Below, piece after piece: positions 55,980 through 64,000 of a stretch of DNA of 64,000 nt. The DNA comes from Rothia gullae. GTDB taxonomy: Bacteria; Actinomycetota; Actinomycetes; Actinomycetales; Micrococcaceae. Location of the stretch: positions 62,001-126,000 of the forward strand of contig NZ_JANCOC010000002.1 in the NCBI RefSeq assembly GCF_024294905.1. The letters are read 5' to 3'. The notes under the pieces are model-generated. The model was given only the letters and a program-made list of their open reading frames with translations, was not told the origin of the DNA and made no database searches. The number at the start of each line of letters is the position of its first letter. Position 1 is the first letter of the stretch. A program made the translations under genes and the position numbers.

Positions 55980-57281
55980 TTAGGCAGCTACCTCTTCACC
56001 CTCGCCCAGGTACTTGGACAGGTCAACAACGTTGCCCTTGGTGTCCTTGACAACTGCGGTCTTCAGCACTGCTGCCAGAGCCTTGGAGCGGCGAACCTCG
56101 CCGACCAGCGCGCCAGCCTGGCCGGAGCCATCCAGCATCTGTGCGAACTGGTTGGGGTCCATGCCGTACTGGGAGCTCATGGTGATGATGTAGTTGATCA
56201 TCTCAGCCTGGTCGACGGTCACTTCTTCCTTGTCCGCAACAGCGTCGAGAACCATCTCGTTCTTGAATGCGGTCTCGGTGTTCTCGCGAACCTCGGTGCG
56301 GTGCTCCTCGGTGTCGTGGTCTGCTTCAGCGTTGGGGTTGTTGAAGTGCTGCTCGAGCTGGTCCTCGATAACCTTCTCGGGGACGGGGATCTCGACGAGC
56401 TCAACGAGCTTTGCGAGGACCTTGTCGCGTGCCTGGGTGCCCTGCTCGGCAACCTTAGCTTCTGCAACCTGCTTCTTGATGTCTTCCTTCAGCTCGTCGA
56501 TGGTGTCGAACTCGGAAGCCAGCTGTGCGAACTCGTCGTCAGCTGCGGGCAGCTCGCGCTCCTTGACTGCGGAGAGCTTGACCTTGATGACTGCCTGCTC
56601 GCCTGCGTGCTCGCCGCCGGAGAGCTTGGTCTCGAAGGTTGCGTCCTCGCCAGCGGACAGACCGGTCAGAGCCTCATCGATGCCGTCGAGCATGGTGCCG
56701 GAACCGATCTGGTAGGACAGGTCGTTTGCTGCGTCAACCTGCTCGCCGTCGATCTCAGCTGCGATGTCGATGGTCACGAAGTCCTTGTCAGCTGCGGGGC
56801 GCTCAACGGTCTTCAGGGTGCCGAAGCGCTCACGCAGAGCGTCCAGTGCCTGAACCTCGTCCTCAGCGGTGACCTCTACCTCGTCAACCTCAACCTCGAG
56901 GCCCTCGTAGTTGGGCAGCTCGATTTCGGGGCGGACGGTGACGGTGATGGTCAGCTTGACGTCTGCCTCACGGTTCTCGGTGGAGGGCTGGGACTGAACG
57001 TCCAGCTCGGGCTGTGCCAGGGGGGAGAGCTCGTTCTCGCCCAGTGCCTGTGCGTAGTAGTCGTTTAGAGCGTCGTTCAGGGAGGCCTCGACGATGTAGT
57101 CGAAGCCCGCACGCTGCTCGATGAGCTGCTTGGGCAGCTTACCCTTGCGGAAGCCGGGAACGCTGATCTGACCCGAGAGGTTCTTGTAGGTGCGGTCCAG
57201 GTAGGGCTTGAATTCTGCGAAGGGAACCTCGACCTCAATCTTTGCAAGGGTCGGGTTGAGCTTCTCGACGGCGGTCTTCAC
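55980..57281 (-). CDS. tig: trigger factor
   Basis: 433 aa from the GTG at 57281 ([12 protein letters not shown]), which has GAGGAG nine bases upstream; the frame extends further but the extra residues do not fit. The ribosome-binding signature is [11 protein letters not shown] near 45. A PPIase domain (about 150-240) and a helical chaperone domain follow, with an acidic C-terminus. It guides nascent chains at the ribosome exit and here neighbours clpP1P2, as in many bacteria. Confidence 0.95.
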   Translation of the reverse strand: MKTAVEKLNPTLAKIEVEVPFAEFKPYLDRTYKNLSGQISVPGFRKGKLPKQLIEQRAGFDYIVEASLNDALNDYYAQALGENELSPLAQPELDVQSQPSTENREADVKLTITVTVRPEIELPNYEGLEVEVDEVEVTAEDEVQALDALRERFGTLKTVERPAADKDFVTIDIAAEIDGEQVDAANDLSYQIGSGTMLDGIDEALTGLSAGEDATFETKLSGGEHAGEQAVIKVKLSAVKERELPAADDEFAQLASEFDTIDELKEDIKKQVAEAKVAEQGTQARDKVLAKLVELVEIPVPEKVIEDQLEQHFNNPNAEADHDTEEHRTEVRENTETAFKNEMVLDAVADKEEVTVDQAEMINYIITMSSQYGMDPNQFAQMLDGSGQAGALVGEVRRSKALAAVLKTAVVKDTKGNVVDLSKYLGEGEEVAA

Positions 57282-57388
57282 GTCCGTGATCTCCTCATAT
57301 AGTTTCGGTGCGGCACGAATCGTGTGTGCCACGGTTGCTTAGTGGAAAGAGCGCCACGACCTTGTAGCGTCGCGGCAACCGTTTCACG

Positions 57389-57463
57389 TCGGGGCGACAG
57401 GATTCGAACCTGCGATCTCCTGCTCCCAAAGCAGGCGCGTTAGCCAAGCTACGCCACGCCCCG
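57389..57463 (-). tRNA. tRNA-Pro (anticodon TGG)
   Basis: 75 nt. Acceptor CGGGGCG/CGCCCCG, anticodon stem CCTGC/GCAGG with loop TTTGGGA, T-arm GGTTCGAATCC. CCA is not encoded. Confidence 0.95.
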
Positions 57464-57733
57464 TGAAACCGACCGTGTTGCGCACTTGCGTGTTTAACAC
57501 AGTCAGTGCCCTAGTTTACCTGTTTTCCCTCTAAATGCCCAACACAGCGGCTCGTGCGCGGTTTATTTCCACTGAGCGCGTACTCCCCTAATAAGGATGC
57601 GCAGACTAACACAAAAAGATAAGACAAATGCCTGTAAGAACATGCAAAGGCCCCCGCACAAAAACCGCGCCAACACACCTAAGAGTTTGACAGCACAGAT
57701 GGAACCTCGCTACTATGGTCAAGTTCCATTCCG

Positions 57734-57804
57734 GGGATGTAGCTTAATGGTAAAGCCTCAGTCTTCCAAACTGATTACGCGGGTTCGATTCCCGTCATCC
57801 CCTC
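57734..57804 (+). tRNA. tRNA-Gly (anticodon TCC)
   Basis: 71 nt. Acceptor GGGGATG/CATCCCC, anticodon stem TCAGT/ACTGA with loop CTTCCAA, T-arm GGGTTCGATTCCC. CCA is not encoded; a strong terminator follows. Confidence 0.95.
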
Positions 57805-57809
57805 GCACA

Positions 57810-57840
57810 ATCCCCCCGACGTTGTCGGGGGGATTTTTTG
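57810..57840 (+). terminator. tRNA-Gly terminator
   Basis: AATCCCCCCGAC/GTCGGGGGGATT, loop GTT, followed by TTTT. Confidence 0.92.
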
Positions 57841-57919
57841 TGCTCGGGGATGACGGGAATCGCTTACGGGCGAAAATACATTCCCTCGCGCGCTCGGAAT
57901 CCGCACGCTCCAGCCTAAC

Positions 57920-58465
57920 TTATATATACTTCTCAAGCAGCTGCTGCGCCGAGACAATCGTGGCGAATTCATCGCGCAACGCCGCAATATTGTAGAGGTG
58001 CACCATCTCCGGGGAAAGAAAATCACCGGCACCATCAGAAAGAGCAAAGGTTACGCAGGCATCCTCAACAAGAGTCACCTGAAAACCATAATTTGCCGCC
58101 ATCCGCACAGTGGTAGACACACAATGCGGCAGCGTACAACCCATCACCGTGAGCCGATCAATCCCGCGTTTACGCAGATAGGCAAGCAGATTTGTACCAA
58201 TAAATGCGCTATTCACATTTTTTGTAAATACCTTCTCCCCCACACGAGGCTCAAATCCGCTCTGGAACCTAATATTTTCCTCATCGTAAAAGAAGGAGCT
58301 CGAATCCGTTCCCCGATGCTGAATATGGATTATTTCGCGCCCTGAACAGCGGAAATCCTCCATAATCTTCTGCATCTTCTCTTCCGCACCGTCATTATTT
58401 CTAGCCGGTAGCTGCGGATGCAGAAAACCCCTCTGAACATCCACCACCAATAGAGCCTCAGCCAT
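57920..58465 (-). CDS. isochorismatase-like cysteine hydrolase
   Basis: 181 aa from the ATG at 58465, which follows AGGAGGAG. The catalytic triad is visible as Asp9 (VVDVQRGF), Lys82 (TKNVNSAF) and Cys115 (MGCTLPHCVSTT). Family members hydrolyse isochorismate, nicotinamide, N-carbamoyl compounds or related amides; the substrate here is unknown. It is 19 bases downstream of nei and probably co-transcribed. Confidence 0.87.
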   Translation of the reverse strand: MAEALLVVDVQRGFLHPQLPARNNDGAEEKMQKIMEDFRCSGREIIHIQHRGTDSSSFFYDEENIRFQSGFEPRVGEKVFTKNVNSAFIGTNLLAYLRKRGIDRLTVMGCTLPHCVSTTVRMAANYGFQVTLVEDACVTFALSDGAGDFLSPEMVHLYNIAALRDEFATIVSAQQLLEKYI

Positions 58466-58484
58466 TGTTCTTCTCCTCCTGTAG

Positions 58485-59369
58485 CTACTTCTGGCAGCCG
58501 GGGCACCAGTAGAGTTTGCGGCCGGCAATTTCTTCCATGCGGATGGTCGTTCCGCAGCGGCGGCAGGGCTCGCCGTGGTGCATGTACACGTAGTTGGCGT
58601 GGTCAGGCCACGCTTCGGTTTCGGGCACGCCGGGGCGGTCTTCGGGCTCGGTGGTGATGATGCGCCCCACGCGCACGCCGATGACCAGCAGATGCTTATT
58701 GTCTTCCCAGAGTCGCTCCAGCTCCTCGTCACTGAGGCTCTTGCCGGGGCGTAGCGGGTCAATTTCCTGGCGGTACAGCGACTCGGCGCGGAAGATATTG
58801 CCCACGCCGGAGATTGCCGCCTGATCCATCAGAATCACACCGATCGGGCGGGAGCTCTTACGCGCGGCGCGGTAAAACTGTTCGGGGTCAGCATCCGGGT
58901 TGAGCGGGTCGGGGCCGAGCTTGGAGCGGACGGTGCGCACCTCCTCCGGTGTGAGGGTGCGGCAGATAGTCGGGCCCACCAGGTCCGCCCAGCCGTGCTC
59001 CGAAACAATACGGCAACGCACCGTACTCTTCGGCTCGGGAGGACCGGCGTAAGGCTCCCCCTCCCCCGCCGCGTACTCTTTTTCGCCGACCTTGCGGGGC
59101 GCACCAATGCTCGAAGCACCCGTGAACATCTCATCCCCGCCGAAGCTCCAGTTACCGTAAATACCCAGGTGTACGTTCAGAGTCAGGTCGTTCTCGAAGG
59201 TCACGAACAGGTGCTTACCGTGCGCGTACGCCCCGGTGATAGTGTGCCCATCCAGCAGGGCGGCGCCCTCAGCGTAGCGGCCCTGCGGGGAAGAAACCTG
59301 CACGCGTTCGCCGGTAAAGACGTCACTGATTTGGCGGGCAATACGGTGGATGGAGTGGCCTTCGGGCAC
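58485..59369 (-). CDS. Fpg/Nei family DNA glycosylase
   Basis: 294 aa from a GTG with GAGGAG upstream. The N-terminal PEGHSIHR gives the catalytic Pro/Glu of the Nei branch; an H2TH region lies near 170-220 (DQAAISGVGNIFRAE); the C-terminal zinc finger has four Cys (CRRC and CPGC). It removes oxidised bases and nicks abasic sites. The sequence resembles actinobacterial Nei2. An insert rich in Gly/Glu/Pro near 90-115 is unusual. It lies near rpiB and pepN. Confidence 0.92.
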   Translation of the reverse strand: MPEGHSIHRIARQISDVFTGERVQVSSPQGRYAEGAALLDGHTITGAYAHGKHLFVTFENDLTLNVHLGIYGNWSFGGDEMFTGASSIGAPRKVGEKEYAAGEGEPYAGPPEPKSTVRCRIVSEHGWADLVGPTICRTLTPEEVRTVRSKLGPDPLNPDADPEQFYRAARKSSRPIGVILMDQAAISGVGNIFRAESLYRQEIDPLRPGKSLSDEELERLWEDNKHLLVIGVRVGRIITTEPEDRPGVPETEAWPDHANYVYMHHGEPCRRCGTTIRMEEIAGRKLYWCPGCQK

Positions 59370-59431
59370 GGGGTTCTCCTCGAAAACTTGTCGGCTAGAA
59401 ATAGTACGGATTATATGGGGTGCAGAGACGA

Positions 59432-59463
59432 CTGAGGCGCATAGCCTGCACTATGCGCCTCAG
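59432..59463. terminator. hairpin after rpiB
   Basis: CTGAGGCGCATAG/CTATGCGCCTCAG, a perfect 13-bp stem with loop CCTGCA, 11 bases beyond the rpiB stop. Confidence 0.8.
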
Positions 59464-59473
59464 ATTTTAGAGC

Positions 59474-59965
59474 TTAGGCAGCATCAATCTGCTTGCCGGC
59501 AATGTCGCCGGTCTGCTCGTACTCAGCCAGCTGACCGATACGGCGTGCGTGACGCTCCTCGTTGGTCCAGGGGGTAGCCAGGAAGACCTTGATAATTTCC
59601 AGTGCTTCTTCCTTGCTGTGCTGGCGGCCGCCCACAGCAACGACCTGTGCGTTGTTGTGCTCGCGAGCCAGTGCTGCGGTGTCGTGGTTCCAAGCCAGAG
59701 CCGCGCGGATACCATCAACCTTGTTCGCAGCCATCTGCTCGCCGTTGCCGCTACCGCCCAGCACAATACCCAGGGAGTCCAGGCCAGCCTCGCGGTCACG
59801 CTTCACGCCAAGGGCTGCGTTAATGCAGAACGAGGGGTAGTCGTCCAGCGGGTCGTAGTCGGCGGGGCCGTGGTCAATCATTTCGTAGCCCGCAGCGGTG
59901 AGGGACTCGATCAGGTAGTGGCTCAGTTCGAGGCCAGCGTGATCGGTTGCGATGTGTACGCGCAT
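59474..59965 (-). CDS. rpiB: ribose-5-phosphate isomerase B
   Basis: 163 aa. RpiB/LacAB fold: HIATDHAGLELS near the start, GGSGNGEQMAANK as the anion-binding loop and HNNAQVVAVGGR. It interconverts ribose 5-phosphate and ribulose 5-phosphate. In place of the Cys nucleophile of E. coli RpiB the loop reads GGSGNG, as in mycobacterial RpiB where a Glu is used. AGGAGAG precedes the ATG. Confidence 0.94.
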   Translation of the reverse strand: MRVHIATDHAGLELSHYLIESLTAAGYEMIDHGPADYDPLDDYPSFCINAALGVKRDREAGLDSLGIVLGGSGNGEQMAANKVDGIRAALAWNHDTAALAREHNNAQVVAVGGRQHSKEEALEIIKVFLATPWTNEERHARRIGQLAEYEQTGDIAGKQIDAA

Positions 59966-60343
59966 GGTACTCTCCTGGTGATTTTGTCTTGGTGTGACGT
60001 GCGTTTGTGCGTTCGTGGTAGGCGCCGGTTCTCAGTTCTGAGCGCCGTTGCTATAGTGCGCCGCGCATCCATCAGGTGGGATACGCTTCCCCGTTTGGGT
60101 TTTTCTGTCTTAACTGTATCGAATTCGCGCGGGTTCGGGTAATGCGGAGCCTTCTAGACCCTCACCTATACGGTAGACTGTGGGATATGGCACTTTTTGG
60201 TGTCCCGATTCGCCGCGCCCAAGCTAGAACGCCTCCAGCGCTACGTATGCAGCGTCGCAGGAGCCGCGCACCTCGGGAACCAGCGCACCATGACAGGGCG
60301 TGTCAACACGGCACGCTATTCATATCTAAGGAGAGGGAGCTGT
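59966..60343. other. rpiB-pepN divergent region
   Basis: 378 bases with both promoters; TAGACT at 60174-60179 could be a pepN -10. The frame upstream of the pepN start is open for 49 codons but has no ribosome site and unlike composition. Confidence 0.35.
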
Positions 60344-62893
60344 ATGCCCGGCCTGAACCTAACCCGCAATGAGGCAACCGAACGCGCATCCATTATTAAG
60401 CGCGTGCACTCGTACCGTATTGAACTCGACCTTCCGAAGGACAAAGACGTCTTCTCCTCGAAGGTTGAAATCCGCTTCGACGCTCAGGAAGGTGCCTCCA
60501 CCTTCATTGACGCCATCACCTCCTCGGTCAACTCCATTAACCTCAACGGCGAAGAGCTGAGCACCGACCTGGCGGACGGCGAGCGCATCCAGCTGCCGAA
60601 CCTTGCTGCTGAGAACACTCTGGTCGTTGACGCAGAGATGTTCTACACCAACACCGGTGAGGGTCTGCACCGTTTCGTGGACCCCGCCGACGGCGAAGTG
60701 TACCTGTACTCCCAGTTTGAGGTGCCGGACTCCCGCCGCGTGTTCCCCGTCTTTGAGCAGCCCGACCTGAAGGCTGAATTCGAGTTTATTGTGCGCGTTC
60801 CCTCGCACTGGGTGGTTGTGTCGAACCAGCCCGAGGTGAAGGTTGAGGAGAAGGAGTGCGGTTGCGGCCGTGCGAAGACTTGGTTCTTCAAGCCGACCCC
60901 GCGCATGTCTTCGTACATTACCGCGATTGTGGCTGGCCCCTACGAGAAGGTCACCAGCGAGCTGACTAACTCTGAGGGTCGCGTGATTCCGCTGGGCGTG
61001 TACGCTCGTAAGTCTCTCATGCCGTTTGTGGATGCTGAGGATATGTTTGAGCTGACCCGTCAGGGCTTCGAGTTCTACGAGGAGCAGTTCAAGACCCCGT
61101 ACCCGTTCGAGAAGTACGATCAGCTGTTCGTTCCCGAGTTCAACGCCGGTGCGATGGAGAACGCTGGCTGCGTGACCTACCTGGAGACTTACGTCTTCCG
61201 CTCCAAGGTTGCGGAGGCTCTGCGTGAGCGCCGCGCTATCACCGTTCTGCACGAGCTGGCTCACATGTGGTTCGGCGACCTGGTCACCATGAAGTGGTGG
61301 AATGACCTGTGGCTGAACGAGTCTTTCGCTGAGTTCATGTCGACCCTGGCTGCTGCGGAGAACACCCGCTACGCGAAGGAGGCGTGGGCTACCTTCGCCG
61401 CGTCGGAGAAGACCTGGGCGTACCGTCAGGATCAGCTGTCTTCGACTCACCCGATTGTGGCTGAGATTCGTGACCTTGCCGATGTTCAGGTGAACTTCGA
61501 CGGCATTACTTACGCGAAGGGCGCTTCGGTGCTGCGTCAGATGGTCGCGTGGGTTGGCCAGGAGAACTTCATGGCTGCTCTGAAGGTGTACTTCGAAAAG
61601 CACAGCTGGGGCAACACCGTTCTGGACGACCTGCTGGTTGAGCTGGAGCGTACCTCCGGCCGTGACGTGCGTGCGTGGAGCGCTAAGTGGCTTGAGACCG
61701 CTGGCGTGAACACTCTTGCCGTTGAGGTTGATAATGACGAGGCGGGCAACATTTCGAACCTGGGTATCCGTCAGTCCTACGCTGAGGGCTTTGAGACCCT
61801 GCGCCCGCACCGTGCCGTGATTGGTTTCTACAACCTGGTGGACGGCAAGCTGACCCGCACCGACCGCATCGAGCTGGACATTGACGGAGAGATGACCGTG
61901 GTTGAGGAGGCTATCGGCAAGAAGCGCCCCGACCTGCTGCTGCTGAATGATGAGGATCTGGCGTACGCAAAGATTCGCCTGGACGAGCGTTCCATCGAGA
62001 CCGCTATCAAGCACCTGGGCGACATTGATTCGTCTGTGGCTCGCGGCGTGGTCTGGGGTTCGCTCTGGGATACCGTGCGTGACGCTCAGATGCCGGCACG
62101 TAAGTACGTTGACCTGGTGCTGAACAATATCGGTAAGGAGACCAACTCCACCGCTCTGCGCACCCAGATCAACAACCTGTCCGCTACCCTGCACTCCTTC
62201 GTGGCGCCTGAGGCTCGCGAGGAGACCCGCCACCGTGCCGCTGACCGTCTGTGGGAGCTGGCATGCGTTGCAGAGCCCGACTCGGATGCTCAGCTGCAGC
62301 TGCTGCCGGCGTTCATCAACCAGGCCCGCACCGAGGACCAGTACAACAATGTGCAGCGCCTCTTCGAGGGTGAGCTGACCCTTGAGGGTCTGGACATTGA
62401 CGCTGACCTGCGTTGGAACCTGGTGTGCCGCCTGGCTACCGGTGGCCGTTTCTCCGCCGAGCAGATTGCTGCGGAGCTGGAGAACGACAACACCGCGAAC
62501 GGTCAGCAGTACGCTGCTCAGGCGTACGCATCGATTCCGACTGCGGAGGCTAAGGCTGAGTACTGGAACAAGATCATGGTGACCGGCGAGCTGTCGAACA
62601 TGATTCAGCGTTACGCTATTGCCGGTTTCAAGTCCGGCAAGCCCGAGCTGATTGCCCCGTACAACGAGCAGTACTTCGAGCAGATTGAGGGTATTTGGCG
62701 TTCTCGTTCGCACGAGATTTCCATGCAGATTATTGGTGGCATGTACCCGAGCGAGCCGACTGCTGAGCTGCTGGAGCGTACCGAGGCGTACCTGGCGTCT
62801 CTGCCTGAGGATGCTGCGGCTCTGTACCGCCAGATTGCGGAGGCACGCGACGGCGTGGCTCGTGCGCTGAAGGTTCAGGCTGCTGACATCTAA
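60344..62893 (+). CDS. pepN: aminopeptidase N
   Basis: 849 aa from the ATG at 60344, after AAGGAGAGGGAG. M1 zinc metallopeptidase: GAMEN exopeptidase motif at 269-273, zinc motif HELAH at 303-307 with WNDLWLNE 18 residues later providing the third ligand. A C-terminal ERAP1-like helical domain follows. It removes N-terminal amino acids from peptides, including products of ClpP. No signal peptide. Confidence 0.97.
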   Translation: MPGLNLTRNEATERASIIKRVHSYRIELDLPKDKDVFSSKVEIRFDAQEGASTFIDAITSSVNSINLNGEELSTDLADGERIQLPNLAAENTLVVDAEMFYTNTGEGLHRFVDPADGEVYLYSQFEVPDSRRVFPVFEQPDLKAEFEFIVRVPSHWVVVSNQPEVKVEEKECGCGRAKTWFFKPTPRMSSYITAIVAGPYEKVTSELTNSEGRVIPLGVYARKSLMPFVDAEDMFELTRQGFEFYEEQFKTPYPFEKYDQLFVPEFNAGAMENAGCVTYLETYVFRSKVAEALRERRAITVLHELAHMWFGDLVTMKWWNDLWLNESFAEFMSTLAAAENTRYAKEAWATFAASEKTWAYRQDQLSSTHPIVAEIRDLADVQVNFDGITYAKGASVLRQMVAWVGQENFMAALKVYFEKHSWGNTVLDDLLVELERTSGRDVRAWSAKWLETAGVNTLAVEVDNDEAGNISNLGIRQSYAEGFETLRPHRAVIGFYNLVDGKLTRTDRIELDIDGEMTVVEEAIGKKRPDLLLLNDEDLAYAKIRLDERSIETAIKHLGDIDSSVARGVVWGSLWDTVRDAQMPARKYVDLVLNNIGKETNSTALRTQINNLSATLHSFVAPEAREETRHRAADRLWELACVAEPDSDAQLQLLPAFINQARTEDQYNNVQRLFEGELTLEGLDIDADLRWNLVCRLATGGRFSAEQIAAELENDNTANGQQYAAQAYASIPTAEAKAEYWNKIMVTGELSNMIQRYAIAGFKSGKPELIAPYNEQYFEQIEGIWRSRSHEISMQIIGGMYPSEPTAELLERTEAYLASLPEDAAALYRQIAEARDGVARALKVQAADI

Positions 62894-62959
62894 CAATGCT
62901 TGTGAGCTGAGGCGGGTCCGCCACCTGCTCTCATAGGTTTTTGCTCATAGGTTTTTGTT

Positions 62960-63000
62960 CGTCCCCTTCTACCCCGATTCGGGGTGGGAGGGGACGTTTT
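62960..63000 (+). terminator. pepN terminator
   Basis: CGTCCCC..CCCCG and CGGGG..GGGGACG form a 17-bp stem with G-U pairs around ATT, followed by TTTT. Confidence 0.85.
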
Positions 63001-63109
63001 GCATCAAGAGTCTAAATCTTGTCACTGCGGTGCATATTTTGTTATTTTCATTTGAATATCCCTCAAAAGCTCTCTATTTGGGGTTGCCGCCTATCGTATA
63101 CTGTTGTGC

Positions 63110-64000
63110 ATGCCTTCTAGCAAGTCTCCTATCGTGAAAGTTTCTCTGACCGGCGCAGTCCTTGCTGCGGTTGCCGCCGGTTCCTTTGGCGTGTACTCCG
63201 CAGGAGGCTTCACCGCGCCCGGTAGCACCGCCGTTACCGCCGCAGCGAGCGCCGAGCCTACCCAGTCGGTGCAAAAAAGCCCCAGCGGATCCCCCTCCCC
63301 CGTGCCGACTCCGGAACCGACCACCCCGGCTCAGAAGATGGAACGCACCGCGCAGAAGGCCTTCGGCAAGGAGGGTGCGCAGGCAACCGGTGAGATTCAG
63401 GCACCGTTCTCCACCTCCGCTGATGCCGCCGACATGCTGGTGCAGCATTTCAAGGGTGGCGTTGTCATGTACACCCCCAAGTACGGTCCGGTTGCGGTGA
63501 AATCCGGCGTCTACGAGCACTGGTGGAAGCAGCGCGGGTACAGCAACTTTGCTGGTTGGGAGGGTCTGCCGGTGAGCTGGCGATCCGAGAAGGGCGTTCT
63601 GTACACCAAGTTTGAGAAGGCTGAACTCTACTGGGATAAGGCGAACGGTCTGCCGCGGAACACCAATGTTCTTGGTGCTAAGGATGCCCTGGTGATTGGT
63701 GACTCGCAGGTGACCGCGACCTCCTGGGTTGGTTTGGGTCTGAAGCAGGCAGGTTTCGTCCCGTACATGTTCCGTTGCGGCGGCATCGGTTTTGTGACTG
63801 CCCGCGACGGTGTGTGCCCCTCCTACTATCAGGGTGTGGTGGGTGGCCGTTGGGCTCTGCCGAGCGGTAACCCCGGCGTGATTTACCTGGATGCCTCCGG
63901 CAATGACATTTACATTCACGAGGATGAGACGAAGGCTCGCGAGCGCGTGAACGCTCACCAGACTCAGGTCATTGAGCAGCTGCGACGCATGTACCCGTCG
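63110..64000 (+). CDS. secreted protein with LGFP-like stretch and SGNH-like domain, 3' truncated
   Basis: 297 codons are visible, open to the right edge. A signal peptide (hydrophobic VSLTGAVLAAVAAGSFGVYS) is followed by a Ser/Pro/Thr linker. Residues about 75-185 include WWKQRGYSNFAGWEGLPVSW and FEKAELYWDKANG, similar to LGFP repeats that attach proteins to the actinobacterial cell envelope. From residue about 195, VIGDSQ and the later DASGND resemble blocks I and III of SGNH hydrolases. The likely product is an envelope-bound esterase or deacetylase. The active-site His lies outside the window, so activity is unproven. Confidence 0.7.
   Translation, partial: MPSSKSPIVKVSLTGAVLAAVAAGSFGVYSAGGFTAPGSTAVTAAASAEPTQSVQKSPSGSPSPVPTPEPTTPAQKMERTAQKAFGKEGAQATGEIQAPFSTSADAADMLVQHFKGGVVMYTPKYGPVAVKSGVYEHWWKQRGYSNFAGWEGLPVSWRSEKGVLYTKFEKAELYWDKANGLPRNTNVLGAKDALVIGDSQVTATSWVGLGLKQAGFVPYMFRCGGIGFVTARDGVCPSYYQGVVGGRWALPSGNPGVIYLDASGNDIYIHEDETKARERVNAHQTQVIEQLRRMYPS

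Noticed and set aside
60359-62896. 845-codon open frame opposite pepN
   Set aside because: It is exactly co-extensive with pepN, with His/Val/Leu/Gln-rich shadow composition, no ribosome site and no recognised domain.

Overview
The window is GC-rich DNA from a high-GC Gram-positive bacterium. Gene content and order point to the Micrococcaceae, most likely Rothia (R. mucilaginosa-like). Supporting signs are an actinobacterial RNase E with long flanking extensions, the rne-rplU-rpmA-obgE-nadD-rsfS block, a CPWC DsbA protein beside the clpX-clpP2-clpP1-tig / nei-rpiB-pepN neighbourhood known from mycobacteria, an ileS T-box, an HtaA-type haem protein with an LAXTG sortase signal, and a Micrococcus-like glutaminase-STAS protein. 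The genus is an inference from gene content; no database was searched.

Layout. 1-4.9 kb is a cell-envelope region: an App1-like phosphatase fragment, two paralogous NodB deacetylase lipoproteins, an FrnE-like DsbA protein and an excalibur lipoprotein, punctuated by three look-alike terminator hairpins. 5-8 kb holds glutaminase-STAS, a His-rich cation efflux protein and tRNA-Ala. 8.4-26.3 kb is a nearly unidirectional minus-strand housekeeping block, in transcription order ileS, folC, a TenA-like gene, VKOR, a small membrane protein, rne, rplU, rpmA, obgE, nadD, a membrane protein and rsfS. ileS has a T-box leader (about 26326-26766). 26.8-27.8 kb is AT-richer and gene-poor, with a perfect 36-bp palindrome, and leads into a frameshifted lipoprotein gene.

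28.3-35.8 kb is the main accessory region: a minus-strand operon of an ECF-type importer (EcfT, fused double EcfA, MptD/Trep_Strep-like S component) followed by two exporter-fold ABC half-transporters of the YbtPQ/IrtAB type. A plausible job is uptake of a siderophore or other metal chelate. It carries two unrelated tandem-repeat arrays and a 27-codon small ORF, which together make it the best candidate for undescribed regulation. 36-41.4 kb holds assimilatory nitrite reduction and sirohaem synthesis (nirB-cobA, divergent nirD, CbiX/SirB-like chelatase), with a DtxR/IdeR-like iron box between nirB and nirD. 41.5-44.1 kb is a large surface-anchored HtaA haem-binding protein with a weaker iron-box-like site at its promoter. 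Iron acquisition and iron-dependent haem chemistry thus link 28-44 kb.

44.8-51.5 kb contains an SDR enzyme, two small unknowns, valS and an LssY_C membrane protein. 51.6-62.9 kb is the proteostasis neighbourhood: CPWC DsbA protein, clpX, clpP2, clpP1, trigger factor, tRNA-Pro, tRNA-Gly, an isochorismatase-like hydrolase, an Fpg/Nei glycosylase, rpiB and pepN. The window ends inside a secreted protein with an LGFP-like stretch and an SGNH-like domain. No insertion sequence, prophage, CRISPR array or origin was recognised.
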